This document shows, one piece after another, positions 59,501 through 64,000 of a stretch of 64,000 nucleotides of DNA; the stretch's first letter is position 1; each line of letters starts with the position of its first letter. The stretch is taken from the NCBI RefSeq assembly GCF_963583255.1, contig NC_084803.1, positions 3,755,621 through 3,819,620 of the forward strand, written 5' to 3'. Under the pieces are notes generated by a model, which was not told the DNA's origin, did no database searches, and worked only from the letters and a program-made list of their open reading frames with translations. The position numbers and the translations under genes were made by a program. The DNA is from Pyrus communis (Eukaryota; Streptophyta; Magnoliopsida; Rosales; Rosaceae).

Positions 59501-60687
59501 GAAGGATCCATCATCGACGGAAAAACTAGGCAAGTTTGTAGAACATATAGACGACGTAGTTTGTTCACCAAATGTATATGTCCAACATAATCCATGGAGA
59601 ATTTGAACTCGGAATCTCTTCCTAACATAATAAACAAATATATTATCACATCAATAGCTACTCAATAATGTATTTCGACTTTGATAAATTTCGTATTAAG
59701 ATTTTATAAATGTTGGCATATATGAGATGCAACGGAGTACTCACTATTTGCCTTCATAAATAAAAAGCATTCATTATTATTATTATTATTATTTTTTTTT
59801 TTTGTGGTTGCCGACGGGCCATAAGTTCAAAAGAAAAACAAAAGATTATATAAGAATATCTACGAAATTCGGAACCCTAATTATATCTACACGACAATGT
59901 TGAAAAGACAGCAGGACAAGCTGAGTTCACCATGATCCTATCCACTCAATAATTAGGTTTATTTTATTTTATTTTTTTATGTCGTGGTCTGACCTGGCGT
60001 CCTCAGCGTTCCAAACTTTTTGTCATGCATAGTTATCTCCATCTCTGTTTTTATTAAGTTATTTTAAGGTTTATCAAACATGTGATAAACCAGTGACTCA
60101 CATATTTAGAGTTCAAAGGCTTACAGATTAGTAAGTTAAATAACGTTTTTCAAATTTTCGTGTTAATAGATTTTTACAAAAATTCATTCAAATTAAAAGC
60201 AGTTTAGTTTTTTTATAGTAAAATTAAATGCAATTGTATGTGGTTCAATATTATAATGAATAAAGTGTTGATTTTATCCATGCGTCTCATATTCGAAACT
60301 CTCCCCTCTTAAATTATTGTAATAATTTCAAATCATTCAAAAGATTACAAATAAAAAAAATAATGTAATTAGTAACCTAATCCGGCACTAACTTATTATA
60401 TCATTTTCATAGAATAATTTTATAATCAGACTGTTCATTATTTAGGGTTAGTTTGGAAGTTCTTTTAAAGCCAGGTTTTTGTGAAATTGTTTTTCAAACC
60501 AATCTTTAGTAAAATGGAAGTGAAGCCAATAACTGGTGCATCTTGCAGGAAATACATTAAGTTTTTTGAAACTCAAAAATATATTTTCTACAAACGTTTT
60601 CAATCATTTCAAAAATAGTTTCAAATAAACTCTTAAGTCATTAATACAACTACATATAAAAAGAGCCTACAAATATAACAAGTACGG
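59501..60687. other. Intergenic DNA between the two BCAT genes
   Basis: No gene is seen. It holds the 3' flank of the first BCAT, an ATT microsatellite (59774-59792) and a GTTTGGAAGT-family foldback MITE (60448-60631). Confidence 0.55.
60448..60631. mobile_element. Foldback MITE, GTTTGGAAGTGCTTTT family (copy 2)
   Basis: The left end TTAGTTTGGAAGTTCTTTTA is mirrored by a TTTCAAAAATAGTTTCAAAT-type right arm. The middle shares AACCAATCTTTAGTA and CTTGCAGGAAA with copy 1 (34925-35142). It lies about 130 bp upstream of the second BCAT core promoter. Confidence 0.55.
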
Positions 60688-60766
60688 GTACGTGCTCTAC
60701 TCAGGATCCCCCATCCTCGAGCAATTTGGCTCTTTCCACCCGCTTTTCTCTCATCTCACTTGGCGC

Positions 60767-60776
60767 GATATAAATG
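60767..60776 (+). promoter_or_regulatory. Probable TATA box of the second BCAT gene
   Basis: GATATAAATG lies about 170 bp upstream of the ATG and is followed by a CT-rich leader (60780-60890), typical of plant 5' UTRs. Transcription start about 60800 is inferred. Confidence 0.5.
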
Positions 60777-60940
60777 TGACCCATCGCCCATCCTTCTCCC
60801 CATGTTTGATACTCTCTCTTCGTATCCCTATCCCACCTCTCTCTCCTCACACCAACCCCCTTCTCCCATCTCTTGCTCAAATTCTAGATTCGCGTTCTGG
60901 GTTGTGAGATTTCGAGGCAGACAGAGAGACAACACCAACC

Positions 60941-63690
60941 ATGATTCAAAGGACGATAAGGTTTCATAAGTTGGTTCGATCTCTTGGAGTTGCTTCTTCA
61001 TTATCTCCGTCGTCCAAGGTTAATCATTCTTTCACCTCCTCTGTTTTCGATTTCCCCTGTTTTAGATTCCATGTTTTATTACGTTGTCGCATAATCTTAC
61101 TAATTTATCCATTTCATAACACACATATCTGTTAATTAATACCGTACTAGAGTTCCATGAATATCAACGATGTCGTCTGCTCGTTTTATGAGACATGAAT
61201 TGGAACACGACTCATATAACAACATGGAAATTAGTAACACCACGTTTCATACAAACTTTCTCCTACAGGAGAATCACGATTACGATAACACAATTCAGGT
61301 GTTTCGTTGGTGTCTAACTTCCGAACATGCGTGTTGGTTTCATTCAAGAAAAATGTTGAAGAGACCACATACGACATTATATTACCTCTAATTGTATGGT
61401 GGATCTTACTTCTGTCAGACAAGTGATATATAAGTGATACTAATGTGATCTTCCTAGCATTACTCTTCATTTCATGACTACCGACACATGTTACACGTTA
61501 TCTAAACAGTCGTATATATTACATTGCATGTTTCACGTGTTTAAGCTTTCCTGATATCTATTTTCTCGTGTTAATTAGAATCTTGGAGTTTACCGTTGCT
61601 TCGGAACTGTAGCTTCATCGAATGCAGAACAAGCATGTGATCCATTTGAATACAGGTATGATTAGGAATGGCTTCAAAATTTGGCAGCTTGAAACTTTCT
61701 TGTATTCCACGTTATCATTCATATATAAATTCTTGAAGTAATTCGAAAATATTATATTATAAAGCAAATAGCTTATTGATTAGTAGCTACTATGAACTAA
61801 AAGAATTGAAAATCACATGCTCGAACACATAGCGTCTTCGTATTTTTCTTTCAGAACCTTCGGTTGTCAGTTTGATTGATTATCTTAACATTCACTGCTG
61901 TGGGAATATGCATATAAGCGTTGGTGGGTGGTTAATTGGCATGTTTTTTGATGTTTTCTGCATAATTTGTGCAGCTATGATCTTGATAAGCATGAGTATG
62001 CTGATGTGGATTGGGATAATCTCGGGTTTGGTTTAGTGCAAACTGATTACATGTACGTTATGAAATGTTCCAACGACGGGAAATTTGAACAAGGCCAACT
62101 CAGTCGTTACGGAAATATTGAACTTAACCCTGCTGCTGGAGTTTTAAATTATGGACAGGTAAGATTTTTCAATCGAAATTGTTTAAAACACGCTCGAGAT
62201 ATATAGGCTTAAGTAGAATTTTTGTTTTGGGGAAAGCATAATTAGATTTCGAGAAGTTGAAAAAGGCTGGCTTAATGTAAACAGGCAATATATGAAGGCA
62301 CAAAAGCACACAGGAAGAAAGATGGGAATCTCCTTCTCTTTCGTCCAGACCAGAACGCAATGCGGATGAAGATTGGCGCAGAAAGAATGTGCATGCCCTC
62401 ACTGCCGGTTGATCAATTCATTGATGCCGTGAAGCAAACTGCTCAAGCAAACAAGCGTTGGGTAATTGCTGTCAGAAACTTGATTTATTTGTTTCGAGTT
62501 AAGTCTCTTCCTGGAGTATGGAATTTGTGTACAAATTATTTACAAGTTTACATATCTGTGCCGTGATGAAATACAGGTTCCTCCTCCAGGCAAAGGGTCT
62601 TTGTATATTAGGCCTCTACTTCTAGGAAGTGGCCCCATATTAGGCTTGGCACCGTCACCTGAGTACACATTCCTTATATATGCTTCCCCGGTCAGAAATT
62701 ATTTCAAGGTTAGCAATACACTTTTCACGCAGACGCGAGCGTTATGTATGTTAATTATAGTAAGATTTATATACTTATTATTGTTTTAATAGGAGGGCTC
62801 TGCACCCTTGAACATATATGTCGAGGAGGAGTATGATCGTGCCTCTCGTGGCGGAGCTGGAGGTGTCAAAACCATTACCAATTATGCCCCAGTAAGCAGA
62901 ACAATTACGACTATTTTGAATTAGGGTTTTCATGTGTTACTAACTTTATAACTTATAACCTGTACTGGATATATGTAGGTATTGAAGGCACTAACCAGAG
63001 CAAAAAGCAAGGGATTTTCGGATGTTCTATATCTCGATTCAGTACATAACAAAAATCTGGAGGAGGTATCTTCTTGCAACATTTTCATTCTGAAAGGCAA
63101 CGTGATTTCAACTCCTCCCACATCGGGGACTATTCTTTCGGGAGTTACTCGAAGAAGTATTATTGAAATTGCTCGTGATCATGGTTACCAGGTGATTTTC
63201 CATGCCAGTAGATTACACCATTTCTTATCTCCCTCATGGACTGATTCTAACACTGCCCTTCAAATGCGTTTAGGTTGAGGAACGAGTTATTCCAGTGGAG
63301 GAATTGAGTGAAGTCGATGAAGTGTTCTGCACTGGAACTGCTGTTGGTGTTGCTCCTGTGGGCAGCATTACATATCAAGGCAAAAGGTAGTAGTATTATA
63401 GGAGCATTCAAAATTCGATTATTTTATTTAGACAAGGAAGAAAGCAATATATACGTAGTTGGGCATAGCCAAGTCGGCTAGAGTAATGTGCTCCATCTGA
63501 ACCTAAGTGCTGTGTTTAGATTATATTAGCATATCGCTCGAAGAAAAGAATATACCGACTTTCTCTCATGTGCAGGATGGAGTACAAAACGGGAGCTGGG
63601 ACTGCATGTCCACAACTTTACTCAACCCTAGTAGGAATTCAAACGGGACAGATTGAGGATAAGAAAGGCTGGATTGTGGAAATTGACTAA
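60941..63690 (+). CDS. Branched-chain amino acid aminotransferase, BCAT2-like, organellar
   Basis: Nine exons with GT-AG junctions: 60941-61018, 61579-61655, 61975-62158, 62285-62461, 62577-62708, 62793-62891, 62979-63191, 63274-63386, 63576-63690; 395 residues. The N-terminus ([16 protein letters not shown]) is basic, amphipathic and free of acidic residues, as in a mitochondrial or plastid presequence. The enzyme interconverts Val/Leu/Ile and their 2-oxo acids using PLP, with the lysine in VKTITNY (about Lys242). [23 protein letters not shown] and [13 protein letters not shown] are consensus-like, and [11 protein letters not shown] plus ITNYAPVLKAL place it with AtBCAT2. Exon 7 fuses what are two exons in the upstream BCAT. 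It is co-oriented with that gene 1.4 kb away, but the two are too divergent to be a recent tandem duplicate. Confidence 0.94.
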
Positions 63691-64000
63691 GCTCCTTTTA
63701 ACCCACCACCACATTTCAGATTACAATTTACTGTGGATCAGTTGTAAGAAGATAAAATTATGGTCATGATCCACACTTTGCCAATTGTGCAGACTGCAGA
63801 ACTCTTTCTTTTTTTGGTTTGCCAGTTTTATCAGTTTTTGTGTTCGATTTATCTTGGATTATTAATTAAAAGAAACACCATATGAATCATCAAATTTATA
63901 TAAAATAAGCATTGGTCCCCATGAAAACAACACCAATATACTTTCCAACTTCTTAAAAAAACAAATATACATACATATATATATATATATATATTATATA
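63691..64000. other. 3' flank of the second BCAT gene
   Basis: Expected 3' UTR and AT-rich sequence ending in a TA microsatellite (about 63971-64000) cut by the window edge. Nothing else is seen. Confidence 0.6.

Noticed and set aside
62793..62891. VKTITNY instead of VKTIGNY at the PLP lysine of the second BCAT as a possible defect
   Set aside because: The Thr variant is typical of the AtBCAT2 clade as I recall it, and the lysine is intact.

Overview
This is nuclear DNA from a flowering plant. Coding islands with GT-AG introns sit in long AT-rich intergenic stretches full of MITEs, solo LTRs and microsatellites. The gene content and repeats suggest a woody Rosaceae, most likely apple or pear tribe (Maleae): a KNOX protein of about 397 residues resembling the apple KNAP proteins, a Cassandra TRIM element, and several MITE types I associate with apple-like genomes. 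The species call is inference. There is no sign of bacterial, plastid or viral DNA.

Layout. 1-10.2 kb is gene-free and holds a possible decayed coding fragment, a hAT-like element nested inside another hAT-like element (2141-3778), a Cassandra TRIM (5150-5601) and MITEs. 10.2-11.4 kb carries an intronless arginine-rich tandem CCCH zinc-finger gene (minus strand, AtTZF2/3 type). 11.5-17.6 kb is intergenic, with an ACGT/G-box cluster near 13.8 kb and a poly(A)-tailed retroposon end at 17.2 kb. 17.6-23.3 kb is a ten-exon GH10 endo-1,4-beta-xylanase (AtXYN1/RXF12 type) with four N-terminal CBM22 modules and a hAT-like MITE in intron 2. 23.3-36.3 kb is repeat-rich and gene-poor, with a copia-like solo LTR at 26.2 kb. 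36.3-40.3 kb is a five-exon class I KNOX gene (KNAT1/BREVIPEDICELLUS type). 40.3-49.6 kb holds a MULE-like MITE, a tandem repeat and a PIF/Harbinger pair: one 1.75 kb copy with a broken Myb/SANT gene and a 0.5 kb internally deleted derivative. 49.6-50.9 kb is a three-exon HD-Zip II gene (HAT22/HAT9 type, minus strand). 50.9-57.0 kb is intergenic with two elements bounded by 8-bp target duplications. 57.0-63.7 kb carries two adjacent, co-oriented but divergent branched-chain amino acid aminotransferase genes.

How the genes relate. The five gene loci are independent plant transcription units. Two are developmental homeobox regulators (KNOX and HD-Zip II), one is a stress/hormone-type RNA-binding zinc finger, one is a wall xylanase, and the BCAT pair belongs to Val/Leu/Ile metabolism. 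The BCATs are the only functionally linked neighbours. The upstream copy departs from family consensus at several conserved positions, while the downstream copy looks canonical for the BCAT2 clade. I found no undescribed defence or mobile system. The most informative signals are exon-unit duplication in the xylanase, the BCAT divergence, and datable nested or paired transposons with intact target-site duplications.
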